DNA from: Pseudomonas sp. TH41
Lineage (GTDB): Bacteria; Pseudomonadota; Gammaproteobacteria; Pseudomonadales; Pseudomonadaceae
DNA length: 64,000 bases
Direction: 5' to 3'
NCBI RefSeq assembly: GCF_016650695.1
Contig: NZ_JAEKFH010000003.1
Span: forward strand, 578,001 to 642,000
The position numbers and the translations under genes were made by a program. Positions 52,667-63,298 of the stretch are shown one piece after another. The notes under the pieces were generated by a model. That model searched no databases and was not told where the DNA came from. It saw only the letters and a program-made list of their open reading frames with translations. Numbering within the stretch: the first letter of the stretch is position 1; every line of letters begins with the position of its first letter.

Positions 52667-53376
52667 TGTGACGTTCCAAATTGCAGGTGCAGTCGGAAGT
52701 GCACAGGGTCGAGCAAGCTTTCGACCTGCTCCATGAAGCGGTTTTTTCGGTCATAGGTGGTGCGCAAGGCTTTGAGAAATACCGTGCCGACCGGGCGACC
52801 GAGCAGCTTGGCGTCTTCGGTATTCAAGGGTTCGGCGCCGATCCATTGATCGCCGCGCTCACCAATGTAGCCGTAGGCGGCCAGGGTAATGGTCAGGGAA
52901 TTATCGATCAGACCGACACGCGGCAGGCTTTCCAGACCTCCGGTGGCAGGCATCAACGAGCGTTCGAGGGAGACCAGCGTGCCGTCGTTGGAGCGGCGGC
53001 GACGGTCAAGGGTGATGAACTGATCGGTGCCGAAACGCGACAGCAGGTCAGGACGGGTGACCGCCTCCAGCCGCAGCACTTCGGTATTGATCAGCGCCCC
53101 ACTGTCGGCCAGCGCCTGAGCCCAACCGTTGCGCTGGTCGAGCACCACACCGTCGAACGTGACAATGGAACCGACACCGCTTTGGGTCGCGATGTAGTGG
53201 CGCCGTTTCAGTTCGGCCAGGGCTTCACGCAGCGTGCCTCGGCTGACTTTGAACTCTTGAGCCAACTGATGCTCGCCCGGCAACAACAAGCCGTCCTCCA
53301 TGAGGCCGCTTTCGATGCGCCGGATGAGTTCGTCGACCACCCGTTGTTTCTTGTCAAATCGTACCTGTCTAATCAT
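52663..53376 (-). CDS. GntR family regulator with UTRA domain
   Basis: 237 residues: GntR winged helix (LLLPGEHQLAQEFKVSRGTL, REALAELKRR) and a UTRA ligand-binding domain (ITLDRRRRSNDGTLVSLERS, TVFLKALRTTYDRKNRFMEQ). Start at the ATG at 53376; the in-frame extension to 53451 is unlikely. It resembles YegW in E. coli. It is first in the unit, so it probably represses its own operon. CTGT-N10-ACAG across the start codon (about 53364-53381) is a possible operator. Confidence 0.9.
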   Translation of the reverse strand: MIRQVRFDKKQRVVDELIRRIESGLMEDGLLLPGEHQLAQEFKVSRGTLREALAELKRRHYIATQSGVGSIVTFDGVVLDQRNGWAQALADSGALINTEVLRLEAVTRPDLLSRFGTDQFITLDRRRRSNDGTLVSLERSLMPATGGLESLPRVGLIDNSLTITLAAYGYIGERGDQWIGAEPLNTEDAKLLGRPVGTVFLKALRTTYDRKNRFMEQVESLLDPVHFRLHLQFGTSQ

Positions 53377-53481
53377 GTACAGCGTGATAACCGAAACGAG
53401 ATGGGCCGAGCAAGAGGTATTTAAGGGATGTGACCGAAGGGGCGGGATCAAAGCCCCCTCCTACATTAGATTTGTGATCAA

Positions 53482-54042
53482 TTACGGCTCAAGACCGATG
53501 GGAAAAAACTCACCACCGCTCCACACACCCAACCAGCGCTGCCCGTCGATTTCCCGGGTCACGGCCAGCTCCACCAGCTGGTAGAACACGTTACGATGAA
53601 TAAGGGCTTCGAGGTTGGTACGCACATGCACATAGGGTGCAGGTTCTTGCGTCACTGGATCGATCACCACGCGAATGGGGTGTTCGACGCCTGCTTCGGC
53701 CGTCTCGTCGACATTCGTGGTGAAGCGCAAGCGCTGCGCTTCACCCTCGCCTTCAACGTCCACGGCAATCGCCACAAAGGGCGCATCGTCGACCTTGATA
53801 CCGACTTTCTCGACCGGGGTGATCAGGAAGTAATCATCGCCATCGCGGCGAATAATGGTGGAGAACAGCTTGACCATCGGCTTGCGCCCGATCGGCGTAC
53901 CCAGGTAGAACCAGGTGCCATCGCGGGCGATGCGCATGTCGATGTCGCCGCAGAAGTCAGGGTTCCACAGGTGGACCGGCGGCAAGCCTTTGGTTTTGGG
54001 GATTTGCCCCAACAAGTCGATGGCTTTTTCCGGACCGCTCAT
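53482..54042 (-). CDS. DUF1285 domain-containing protein
   Basis: 186 residues matching the DUF1285 family: [40 protein letters not shown] and C-terminal [12 protein letters not shown]. Cytoplasmic, no signal peptide. AAGGAG lies 6 bases before the ATG. Its stop is close to a partial REP-like CCCCCTCCTAC sequence. It follows the DUF4823 gene by 16 bases, so they may form a pair. Function unknown. Confidence 0.88.
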   Translation of the reverse strand: MSGPEKAIDLLGQIPKTKGLPPVHLWNPDFCGDIDMRIARDGTWFYLGTPIGRKPMVKLFSTIIRRDGDDYFLITPVEKVGIKVDDAPFVAIAVDVEGEGEAQRLRFTTNVDETAEAGVEHPIRVVIDPVTQEPAPYVHVRTNLEALIHRNVFYQLVELAVTREIDGQRWLGVWSGGEFFPIGLEP

Positions 54043-54058
54043 GCTGCTCTCCTTTGAG

Positions 54059-54667
54059 TTATTGGTCGCTGAGGCCCAGCAGGCTGCGTGCGTATTGCGC
54101 CAGCGGCGGGCCCATCAGGTCTTCTGGTTTGGTGTCGTGGAACGTCAGTAAACCGCCACGACTCTTGATACGCGCAGTATCAATCAAATACTGGGTGCTG
54201 GTCTCGATCAACATGATCTGAATCACGCCGCTGTCGATCCCGAGGCGATCCACGGCTTCCTGATCCAGCCATTCGTCCGAGTTGCCGATACGGTCATCGG
54301 ACTTGGCAAAACGGGTGTAGAGCAAGTAATGCGCACCGGCAGCACGGGCTTCACTCATGGCTTGGTCGAGGCCTTCCGGCGTTTGCGCGCGGCGGACCAT
54401 CGGGAAGTATTCGACAAAGCCATCGAACGCGACTTCGGCGATCACGTTCGGTCGCGGGTAGATGACACTGCCCGGCGGAACGAAGGCACCCTGGGCGATG
54501 TAGACGAACGAGTCCGGCTGGATACGGAGATTGTTTACGCGGCGACTGTCGCTGTGATCCAGCAGCCCTGCGTCGCTCATATGGTAGCGAGTCCCTTCAG
54601 CCAGATCGCTGACATTCATGCAGCCACCAAGCGCCAAAATGGCCAGCAGCAAAACCAGGCTACGCAT
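54059..54667 (-). CDS. DUF4823 lipoprotein
   Basis: 202 residues with a lipobox LALGGC (Cys16), then a domain with [20 protein letters not shown] and [20 protein letters not shown], typical of DUF4823 proteins of Pseudomonas and relatives. Probably outer-membrane lipoprotein. RBS GGAGGG 7 bases upstream. Function unknown. Confidence 0.87.
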   Translation of the reverse strand: MRSLVLLLAILALGGCMNVSDLAEGTRYHMSDAGLLDHSDSRRVNNLRIQPDSFVYIAQGAFVPPGSVIYPRPNVIAEVAFDGFVEYFPMVRRAQTPEGLDQAMSEARAAGAHYLLYTRFAKSDDRIGNSDEWLDQEAVDRLGIDSGVIQIMLIETSTQYLIDTARIKSRGGLLTFHDTKPEDLMGPPLAQYARSLLGLSDQ

Positions 54668-54752
54668 CCTACCCTCCAGAGGCCGGTGACGGAAAACCGG
54701 CGAATGGCCATGGAATGCAGCTTCCGCGCCAGCTCAGGAGAAACACAACCTT

Positions 54753-54897
54753 GTAGCAGCTGCCGAGCCTGCGAGGCTGCGTTCGGCTGCGAAGCAGTCG
54801 TGAAATCAGGCGATGCAGTGTTTCAGGAAGACCGCGCGTTCAGATTTTACGACTGCTGCGCAGCCGAACGCAGCCCTGCAGGCTCGGCAGCTGCTAC
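54753..54897. repeat. Long palindromic repeat (TGCCGAGCCTGC type)
   Basis: Imperfect ~55-base arms 54753-54807 and 54843-54897 sharing GTAGCAGCTGCCGAGCCTGC, GCTGCGTTCGGCTGCG and the GTCGTGAAATC/GATTTTACGAC edge. Related to but distinct from the other REP families; it fills most of the 238-base gap between moaA and the DUF4823 gene. Confidence 0.88.
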
Positions 54898-54906
54898 TAG
54901 TCTTGC

Positions 54907-55875
54907 TTAACCGCCGATGATCTTCATGATGGTCGCGCCACCGGAGAACGCCACTTCCTGCTTGTCGCCCAAGGCTTTCACCAAGAGTCGTTGCAAGGCC
55001 GGCAGCGCCTGATGACGAGGCTTGTCCAACAAATCGCCGACATAGTGACGATTGCTCGACGACAGGCAGCCATGCAGCCAGCCCGTTGATGACAAACGCA
55101 GCCGCGAGCAGGTGCGGCAGAAGGGAACGCTTTCGTTGGCGATCACACCGAAGTGGCCCTGCCCCGGAATTTCGTAGCGCACCGCTGTCGCGTCGACAGG
55201 CGCATCGGCTTGAAGATACTCGTAGCGCTCGCCAATCAGGCTCAGCAACTGCTGAAGGCTGACGAATTGCTGGAGGAAGGCATTGGAGTCGCTGGCCAGG
55301 TGGCCCATGCGCATCAACTCGATGAAACGAAGCTCATAGCCGCGCTCCAGACAGTAATCGAGCAGCGGCATCACCTGATCGAGGTTCTGTCCGCGCAACG
55401 GGACCATGTTGACCTTGATCTTGAGGCCGGCTGCGCTGGCCTGGTCCATGCCGTCGAGCACGGTCGCCAGGTCACCGCCGCGAGCAATGCTGCGGAACGC
55501 ACTGGCATCCAGGGTATCGAGGGAAACATTGATGCGACGAATGCCGGCATTCACCAGCAGGGGCAGTTTTTTCGCCAGCAGCTGACCATTGGTGGTCAGA
55601 CTGATGTCGTCCAGGCCCATCTGCCCGACGGAGTTCATGAAGGTTTCGAGTTTGGGACTGACCAGCGGCTCGCCACCCGTGATACGCAAGCGTTCAATGC
55701 CGGCGGCTTCGATCAAATACGCCACACCGCGCGCCATGGCTTCGGCTGACAATTCATCCTGCGCAGCCACCAGTCGCTTGCCGTTGGGCACGCAATAGGT
55801 GCAAGCGTAATTGCAGGCTGAGGTCAGACTGATTCGCAAATTGCGAAAACGCCTGCCTTGACGGTCAACGATCAT
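54907..55875 (-). CDS. moaA: GTP 3',8-cyclase (MoaA)
   Basis: 322 residues of the radical-SAM MoaA family: N-terminal 4Fe-4S motif CNYACTYC (residues 21-28), and C-terminal cluster cysteines in PFCRTCSRLRLSSTGWLHGC. The last two residues are Gly-Gly, required in the family. Converts GTP to 3',8-cyclo-7,8-dihydro-GTP, the first step of molybdenum cofactor synthesis. CGGAG lies 7 bases before the ATG. A perfect inverted repeat lies 34 bases upstream. Confidence 0.96.
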   Translation of the reverse strand: MIVDRQGRRFRNLRISLTSACNYACTYCVPNGKRLVAAQDELSAEAMARGVAYLIEAAGIERLRITGGEPLVSPKLETFMNSVGQMGLDDISLTTNGQLLAKKLPLLVNAGIRRINVSLDTLDASAFRSIARGGDLATVLDGMDQASAAGLKIKVNMVPLRGQNLDQVMPLLDYCLERGYELRFIELMRMGHLASDSNAFLQQFVSLQQLLSLIGERYEYLQADAPVDATAVRYEIPGQGHFGVIANESVPFCRTCSRLRLSSTGWLHGCLSSSNRHYVGDLLDKPRHQALPALQRLLVKALGDKQEVAFSGGATIMKIIGG

Positions 55876-55908
55876 GGATCACTCCGGCGATAGAAAATTC
55901 GAACCCGC

Positions 55909-55934
55909 AAAACTTGACTCACAAATCAAGTTTT
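55909..55934. promoter_or_regulatory. Inverted repeat upstream of moaA
   Basis: AAAACTTGA-N8-TCAAGTTTT, perfect 9-base arms, 34 bases before the moaA start and 80 bases after the TetR gene stop. It could be an operator for moaA or a weak terminator (ending in four U on the minus strand) of the TetR transcript; the sequence does not decide. Confidence 0.5.
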
Positions 55935-56014
55935 AGCAAGTCCCATGCCTGAGTATATTCCTGCGGTCACGCGCCATGTAGCGAAAACATTGCGCAATCA
56001 AACAGCTGAATGGC

Positions 56015-56653
56015 TCAGCTGCTCGGGGTGTCGGTATCGCGCTTGCGCTTGTTGCCCATGCGCACGCCGATGTCCATCAGAAACTGGAAGAAGCCTTCCT
56101 GATCTTCCAGCACATTGCTCCAGAATGGCGAGTGATACAGCGCGACGGCGCCATGCACCAGCGCCCAGGATGCGCAGTAATGGAAGTAAGGCGGCACGTC
56201 TTCGAGCTTGCCTTCACTGATACGACCCTTGATCAGCAGGGTCAGGCGCTCGAAATTCGAGGCACGAATCTTGTGCAGTTCCTCGACCATCTCCGGCACC
56301 TGGTTGCCCTTGACCACCTTTTCTTCCAGGCGATCGAACAACCGATAGCGTTGTGGGTCGCGCATGCGGAATTCGAAGTAGGCCCGGGACAGCGCTTCCT
56401 TGTCCTTGTCGACATCGGCCGAATGCAACAGCTCATTCAGATCGCGCTCGTAATCGAGCATCAGGCGCAGGTAGATCTCGGCCTTGGATTTGAAGTGCTT
56501 GTAGATCGTGCCTTTGCCGATACCGACGGCATCAGCAATCATCTCGACGGTGACACTGTCTTCACCTTGGTCGAGGAACAGCTTGAGCGCGGTATCGAGA
56601 ATTTCTTGCTCGCGGCGACGAAACTCACGGACCTTACGAGGTTCTTTATGCAT
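56015..56653 (-). CDS. TetR/AcrR family transcriptional regulator
   Basis: 212 residues; the N-terminal helix-turn-helix is ILDTALKLFLDQGEDSVTVE followed by MIADAVGIGKGTIYKHFKSK. The ligand domain is divergent, as usual. The same type of regulator sits next to rgsA in P. aeruginosa (PA2957), which supports synteny. Target genes unknown. Confidence 0.9.
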   Translation of the reverse strand: MHKEPRKVREFRRREQEILDTALKLFLDQGEDSVTVEMIADAVGIGKGTIYKHFKSKAEIYLRLMLDYERDLNELLHSADVDKDKEALSRAYFEFRMRDPQRYRLFDRLEEKVVKGNQVPEMVEELHKIRASNFERLTLLIKGRISEGKLEDVPPYFHYCASWALVHGAVALYHSPFWSNVLEDQEGFFQFLMDIGVRMGNKRKRDTDTPSS

Positions 56654-56868
56654 AAGAAAAGGTCTGTAGGGGTCAAAATTCGAAGCCGCGTATTATGCCT
56701 AACTTGCGCAAAAATGCACGGATCATCCGACCATATATGTGTTTCTTGATGAATTCCGACAGGGTCGTGAGTTGATGAGAACTCTTCCGAAGCGGCTGTA
56801 TTCCAAAATTGTTTAAAAACCGGGGCCGGTAAACTGGACTCGGCGCAATACTGATCAATACTTGAACT

Positions 56869-56986
56869 GTCGGCGGGACATCTCCCCCAAGTGTTACGCC
56901 GATATTGGTACCAACGGACCGCGTACCATTGTTTTACTCCTAATGGTCTTAACCCGGATTCACCCCCCAGAACCCGGGTTTTTTTT
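56869..56986 (+). ncRNA. rgsA: RgsA-like small RNA
   Basis: The gap between the TetR gene and tatD is where rgsA lies in P. aeruginosa (beside the tatD-pilZ-holB-tmk cluster). On the plus strand CAATACT at 56856-56862 resembles a sigmaS-type -10 box, and AACCCGG (56951-56957) with CCGGGTT (56974-56980) plus eight T forms a terminator that no protein gene would need. The implied RNA is about 118 nt, the expected RgsA size. RgsA is RpoS-dependent, influenced by Gac, and involved in stress response. I could not identify the upstream GacA-type element. Confidence 0.72.
56951..56986 (+). terminator. Terminator of the RgsA-like RNA
   Basis: Seven-base stem AACCCGG/CCGGGTT with a 16-base C-rich loop, followed by a T-run. 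Confidence 0.85.
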
Positions 56987-57014
56987 GCCTGCGATTCAGG
57001 CGACCAAAGCCCTC

Positions 57015-57042
57015 GTAGGAGCTGCCGCAGGCTGCGATCTTT
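57015..57042. repeat. Single REP half-site
   Basis: GTAGGAGCTGCCGCAGGCTG followed by CGATCTTT, the right arm of the common REPIN without a partner, 8 bases from the tatD stop. Confidence 0.85.
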
Positions 57043-57049
57043 CCCGGCG

Positions 57050-57841
57050 TTACGCCGATGCTCTGACGTGCGCCAACGGAAACAATCGCTTGAAGTTCTC
57101 GGTGGTCTGCTCGGCAAACCGCTCGTAGGACTCACCGCGCAGCATCGCCAGGAATTCTGCCACTTCCCGCACATATTGCGGCAGGTTCGGCTTTCCACGA
57201 TGCGGGATCGGTGCAAGGTAGGGCGAATCGGTCTCCACCAACAGGCGATCAGCGGGCACTTTGCTGGCGACATCGCGTAACGCATCGGCATTGCGAAAAG
57301 TGACAATGCCGGACAGGGAAATGTAGTACCCCATATCCAGTGCAGCCTTGGCCATTTCCCAGTCTTCAGTGAAGCAATGCAGCACGCCCGCCTGCGGCAG
57401 CGCAGCTTCACGCAAGAGGCTCAATGTGTCGGCGCGGGCGCCACGGGTGTGGATGATCACCGGCTTGCCTGTCTGCTGCGCCGCTTGCAGGTGCAGGCGA
57501 AACGACGCCTGCTGCAATTCCGCTGCTTCCGGCTCGTAGTGATAATCCAGGCCGGTTTCACCAATCGCCACCACTCGCGGATGATTAAGCTCCTGCAATA
57601 GCCAATCCAGTGCCGGCGCGGCACCCGGTTGAACGTCCAGTGGATGCACGCCAACCGAGCAGTCGACGTCGTCGTAACGCTCGGCCAGGGCTTTGACGTC
57701 GGCGGCGTTATCGACGCTGACACCGATGCACAGAAAGTGCCCTACCCCGCGCTGACGCGCCGCATCAAGGGCAGCGTCCAGGGAGCCGTCGTGGGCGGCG
57801 AGGTCAAGGCGATCAAGGTGACAATGGGAATCTACGAGCAT
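57050..57841 (-). CDS. TatD family metal-dependent hydrolase
   Basis: 263 residues, TIM-barrel metallohydrolase: metal ligands H6 and H8 in MLVDSHCHLDRL, GETGLDYHYEPEAA (Glu/His) and LLVETDSPYLAP (Asp). Members act as 3'-5' exonucleases/DNases or quality-control deacylases. It is the last gene of the fabG-to-tatD string, 14 bases after pilZ; its own RBS is weak, suggesting coupling. Confidence 0.93.
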   Translation of the reverse strand: MLVDSHCHLDRLDLAAHDGSLDAALDAARQRGVGHFLCIGVSVDNAADVKALAERYDDVDCSVGVHPLDVQPGAAPALDWLLQELNHPRVVAIGETGLDYHYEPEAAELQQASFRLHLQAAQQTGKPVIIHTRGARADTLSLLREAALPQAGVLHCFTEDWEMAKAALDMGYYISLSGIVTFRNADALRDVASKVPADRLLVETDSPYLAPIPHRGKPNLPQYVREVAEFLAMLRGESYERFAEQTTENFKRLFPLAHVRASA

Positions 57842-57855
57842 AAAAGGGCTGCAAC

Positions 57856-58212
57856 TTACATCGTATGAGTGGGACGGTCGGATTTCAGGGCTCCGGCCAG
57901 ATGGGTTTCGATTCGACTGCGCGCGGTGTTGTCGCCTTCATTGAACTGCACGCCGACCCCGGCGGCCCGGTTACCTTGAGCACCTTTAGGGGTGATCCAG
58001 GCCACCTTGCCGGCGACCGGAATCTTTTCGGCGTCATCCATCAGGTTCAGTAGCATGAATACCTCATCGCCCAACGTGTAGCTTTTGTTGGTCGGAATAA
58101 ACAGGCCACCGTTCCTGATGAACGGCATGTAGGCCGCGTAAAGCACGGACGTGTCCTTGATGGTCAGAGACAAAATGCCGTTACGCGGTCCCGGATTGAC
58201 GACTTCATTCAT
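57856..58212 (-). CDS. pilZ: PilZ type IV pilus assembly protein
   Basis: 118 residues of the founding PilZ subfamily, with start at 58212 preceded by GGAGGT. Like P. aeruginosa PilZ it lacks the RxxxR and D/NxSxxG residues that bind c-di-GMP in other PilZ domains; the beta-barrel core is GKVAWITPKG and GVGVQFNEGDN. It acts with FimX and PilB in type IV pilus biogenesis at the inner membrane. Position between holB and tatD is the classical one. Confidence 0.94.
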   Translation of the reverse strand: MNEVVNPGPRNGILSLTIKDTSVLYAAYMPFIRNGGLFIPTNKSYTLGDEVFMLLNLMDDAEKIPVAGKVAWITPKGAQGNRAAGVGVQFNEGDNTARSRIETHLAGALKSDRPTHTM

Positions 58213-58254
58213 GCTGACCTCCACTGCTGACGCTCAGAGTCTAGGCTCAGGCGG

Positions 58255-59875
<1,621 letters not shown>

Positions 59876-59885
59876 TTAATCAGAG

Positions 59886-61127
59886 TCATTGCGGGCTTTG
59901 CGGCGCGGTTGCATCCGGTTCAGGCACGGGTGCGGGTGCGGGTGCGGGTGCAGCTGAAGGAGCAGGTGCAGGTGCAGGTGCAGCCGCGGGTTCTTGCGGC
60001 ACGACCGGTGGTAGTTCTTCGGGCGCAATGTCAGGCGAAGCCGCAGGAATCGATTCCTGAGCTTCCTGAGCGTCCGGCGCCTCTGGCGCAGTCGCAGGCG
60101 CCGGGCTGGAACGGTAATCGGCGCGACGCTTGAGCTGGAACTCACGCACCGCATTGTTGTGTGCATCCAGGTCATCGGAGAACACGTGGCTGCCATCACC
60201 GCGAGCAACAAAGTAGAGGCTGTTGCCGGCGACCGGATTCAGCGCCGCATGAATGGCTTCACGACCGACCATAGCAATCGGCGTCGGTGGCAAACCAGAA
60301 ATCATGTAGGTGTTGTAAGGCGTCGGTTCCTTGAGGTGAGCGCGGGTCAACTTGCCGCTGTAACGGTCACCGAGGCCGTAGATCACCGTCGGATCGGTCT
60401 GCAGCAACATGCCAATCGCCATGCGCCGCACAAAGACGCCAGCAATTTGTCCGCGCTCTTGTGGCACACCGGTTTCCTTTTCCACCAGCGACGCCATGAT
60501 CAACGCTTGATACGGTTCGGTGTACGGTGCGTCAGGGGCGCGCTGATCCCATTCCTTGGCGAGGACCTCGTCGAGGCGATCGTACGCTTTTTTCAGCAGA
60601 TCGACGTCGGTCATGCCACGCACGAAGCGGTAGGTATCCGGGAAGAATCGCCCTTCCGGAAAGATTCCGGTGTGGCCCAGCTTGTTCATCACTTCGCTAT
60701 CGCTCAAGCCGTTCAGCGTCTGCTCAAGTTTTTCATCCTTGGCCAGCGCCGCACGCACCTGATGGAAATTCCAGCCCTCGACCAGGGTCAGGCTGTACTG
60801 AACCATTTCCCCGCGCTTCCACAAGTCGATCAGGCCTTCGACGGTCATGCCGGGCTGCATGCGGTACTCGCCACTGTGCAACGGTTGTTTGCCCAGATTG
60901 AAGCGCCAATACACGCGCAGCCAAAAAGCGTCCTTGATGACGCCTTTGGCTTCGAGTCGATAGAAGGTGCGGGTGGGTGTCGTGCCTTTCGGCACATTCA
61001 GCAGTTCTTCCTGGGCGATGTTCAGCGGCTGTTCCAGCGCTGAATGGATCTTCCAGGCCGAAGCGCCCAGACACAGCCCCGCCAAAACCAATCCGGTTTC
61101 CAGCAGCAGCAAGAATTTACGTCTCAC
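59886..61127 (-). CDS. mltG: Endolytic murein transglycosylase MltG, with Pro/Ala-rich tail
   Basis: 413 residues. An N-terminal membrane anchor (residues ~5-25), a LysM-like part and the catalytic YceG domain with EKETGVPQERGQIAGVF (catalytic Glu) and YNTY, PTPI motifs. Cuts nascent glycan strands and sets their length. After residue ~340 the protein adds a ~70-residue tail of Ala, Pro and Glu, including several AP dipeptide repeats (bases ~59925-59985), longer than the E. coli protein (340 residues). Confidence 0.94.
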   Translation of the reverse strand: MRRKFLLLLETGLVLAGLCLGASAWKIHSALEQPLNIAQEELLNVPKGTTPTRTFYRLEAKGVIKDAFWLRVYWRFNLGKQPLHSGEYRMQPGMTVEGLIDLWKRGEMVQYSLTLVEGWNFHQVRAALAKDEKLEQTLNGLSDSEVMNKLGHTGIFPEGRFFPDTYRFVRGMTDVDLLKKAYDRLDEVLAKEWDQRAPDAPYTEPYQALIMASLVEKETGVPQERGQIAGVFVRRMAIGMLLQTDPTVIYGLGDRYSGKLTRAHLKEPTPYNTYMISGLPPTPIAMVGREAIHAALNPVAGNSLYFVARGDGSHVFSDDLDAHNNAVREFQLKRRADYRSSPAPATAPEAPDAQEAQESIPAASPDIAPEELPPVVPQEPAAAPAPAPAPSAAPAPAPAPVPEPDATAPQSPQ

Positions 61128-61130
61128 GTA

Positions 61131-61946
61131 TCAAGCATCCAGTAGCGCGCGGGCAATGATTTGGAGTTTACGGGTGAGCGGCCCAACCGGCCAGCTCAGT
61201 GCGGCATACGCGCGTACAGGCCAGACGCCATACACGCTGTTGCAGACAAAGACCTCATCCGCCCATTGCAGCTGTTCGAGGGTGATGTCGGTGATTTGCG
61301 TGGGGATCCCCAAGGACTCGGCTTGAAACAATAATTCAGCACGCATCACGCCTGCCACGCCGCAGCGTTTGAGATCGGCAGTGATCAACACGCCATCGCG
61401 CACCAGGAACAGATTACTGAACACGCCTTCGATCACGCGCCCGGCCTGATCGAGCATCAAGCCTTCGGCGTGCTCGGTGTCCTGCCATTCGGAACGGGCA
61501 ATCACTTGCTCAAGCCGATTGAGATGCTTGAGGCCGGCGAGCAGTGGTTGTCTGGAAAGTCGTGTCGCACACGGAAACAGACGAACGCCCTGCTCCGCGT
61601 GAATAGCAGGATAAGCGACCGGAGGATTGCCCTGCAGAATACGGCGCGCTTGTGCCGAGGGATCCGGCGCGTATCCGCGCAGGCTGTCGCCGCGTGTGAC
61701 GATGAGCTTGAGCACACCCTCACCCAACACCGCGGCATAGGCCTGCAGTTCACTGCGGATCAACGGGTGATCGGCAGTGATTGCCAGCCGCGAGCAGCCA
61801 TCTGTCAGACGCGACAGATGCCGGTCCAGCAACAGCGGCTGCCCGCCACGCACAGCAATGGTCTCAAATAGACCATCGCCGTAAGCCAGGCCGCGATCCT
61901 TCAGCGACAACGTGTCAGCCGGCTGACCGTCGACCCAGCTGTCCAT
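61131..61946 (-). CDS. pabC: Aminodeoxychorismate lyase
   Basis: 271 residues of fold-type IV PLP enzymes: N-terminal SLKDRGLAYGDGLFETI, the Lys/Arg substrate part LKHLNRLEQVIARSEW, and EGVFSNLFLV. Makes p-aminobenzoate for folate. The gene start overlaps the fabF stop by one base (TGATG). Confidence 0.95.
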   Translation of the reverse strand: MDSWVDGQPADTLSLKDRGLAYGDGLFETIAVRGGQPLLLDRHLSRLTDGCSRLAITADHPLIRSELQAYAAVLGEGVLKLIVTRGDSLRGYAPDPSAQARRILQGNPPVAYPAIHAEQGVRLFPCATRLSRQPLLAGLKHLNRLEQVIARSEWQDTEHAEGLMLDQAGRVIEGVFSNLFLVRDGVLITADLKRCGVAGVMRAELLFQAESLGIPTQITDITLEQLQWADEVFVCNSVYGVWPVRAYAALSWPVGPLTRKLQIIARALLDA

Positions 61947-63190
61947 CAGTCAGCGAACCGACGGAACACCAGCGAGCCGTTGGTACCACCAAATCCGAAG
62001 GAGTTGGACAGCACCACATCGATATCCATGTTGCGCGCAGTGTGCGGCACGAAATCGAGGTCGCAACCTTCGTCCGGCTCATCGAGGTTGATGGTCGGTG
62101 GCGCCACCTGGCTGTTGATCGCCAGCACGCTGAAGATCGCTTCGACCGCGCCCGCCGCACCCAACAGGTGGCCGGTCATGGATTTGGTCGAACTGACGGC
62201 CAGTTTATACGCGTGATCACCGAACACCGACTTGATCGCACAGGCTTCCGCAAGGTCGCCGGCCGATGTCGAAGTGCCGTGGGCGTTGACGTACTGAACC
62301 TGATCGCCATTGATCTTCGCATCGCGCAGGGCATTGGTGATGCAGCGTGCAGCACCGGCACCATCGGCGGGTGGCGAAGTCATGTGGTAGGCGTCGCCAC
62401 TGGTGCCGAAGCCGATCAGCTCGGCGTAGATGGTCGCGCCGCGAGCCTTGGCGTGCTCCAGCTCTTCAAGAACCAGTGCGCCAGCACCGTCCGACAACAC
62501 GAAGCCATCACGGCCCTTGTCCCAGGGACGGCTGGCGCGGGTTGGCTCGTCGTTACGGGTCGACAGCGCGCGGGAGGCACCGAAGCCGCCCATGCCGAGG
62601 CCGCACGCGGCCATCTCGGCACCGCCGGCAATCATCACGTCGGCTTCGTCGTACATGATGTTGCGTGCCGCCATGCCGATGCAGTGCGTACCGGTGGTAC
62701 ACGCGGTGGCGATGGCGTAGTTAGGTCCCTGTGCACCCAAGTGGATGGACAGAAAACCGGAAATCATATTGATGATCGAGCCAGGCACGAAAAACGGAGA
62801 AATCCGTCGTGGGCCGGAATCATGCAGGGTGCGGCTGGTTTCTTCGATATTGGTCAGTCCGCCAATACCTGAACCCATGGCCACGCCGATGCGCTCACGG
62901 TTGGCGTCGGTGACTTCCAGACCGGAGTTGCGCACAGCCTGAAAACCTGCGGCCAGACCGTACTGAATGAACAGGTCGAGCTTGCGAGCTTCCTTGACCG
63001 ACAGGTATTCCTCGACATTGAAGCCCTTTACCGAGCCGCCAAAACGGGTGGAATAGGCAGAAAGGTCGGTGTGTTCGATCAGACCAATGCCACTGCGGCC
63101 AGCCAGAATGCCCTGCCAACTGCTCGGCACATCCGTGCCCAGTGGCGACAACATACCCATACCGGTGACTACGACGCGTCTACGCGACAC
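61946..63190 (-). CDS. fabF: 3-oxoacyl-ACP synthase II
   Basis: 414 residues; catalytic Cys164 in [13 protein letters not shown], His in [13 protein letters not shown], His/Lys in [15 protein letters not shown]. Elongates acyl-ACP in fatty acid synthesis. Start is a GTG at 63190 with GGAG 6 bases upstream; the frame runs on to 63223 but without an RBS. Separated from acpP by a terminator-like hairpin, so its level is probably set by partial read-through plus its own promoter. Confidence 0.95.
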   Translation of the reverse strand: MSRRRVVVTGMGMLSPLGTDVPSSWQGILAGRSGIGLIEHTDLSAYSTRFGGSVKGFNVEEYLSVKEARKLDLFIQYGLAAGFQAVRNSGLEVTDANRERIGVAMGSGIGGLTNIEETSRTLHDSGPRRISPFFVPGSIINMISGFLSIHLGAQGPNYAIATACTTGTHCIGMAARNIMYDEADVMIAGGAEMAACGLGMGGFGASRALSTRNDEPTRASRPWDKGRDGFVLSDGAGALVLEELEHAKARGATIYAELIGFGTSGDAYHMTSPPADGAGAARCITNALRDAKINGDQVQYVNAHGTSTSAGDLAEACAIKSVFGDHAYKLAVSSTKSMTGHLLGAAGAVEAIFSVLAINSQVAPPTINLDEPDEGCDLDFVPHTARNMDIDVVLSNSFGFGGTNGSLVFRRFAD

Positions 63191-63234
63191 AGCACTCTCC
63201 TTTTTCAAATGACGACTTTGCATCAGGCCTAAAG

Positions 63235-63269
63235 AAAAAACCGCACGCCGTAATGGCAGTGCGGTTTTT
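63235..63269 (-). terminator. Hairpin between acpP and fabF
   Basis: CCGCAC (63241-63246) and GTGCGG (63259-63264), with flanking A6 and T5, giving a strong stem on either strand; on the minus strand it directly follows acpP. Confidence 0.88.
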
Positions 63270-63298
63270 CCATGACAGCAAGCAACGATTACAAGCTA

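Noticed and set aside
56539..57411. 290-codon open frame on the minus strand spanning the RgsA region
   Set aside because: It overlaps tatD, the TetR gene and the sRNA terminator in another frame and has no coding character.
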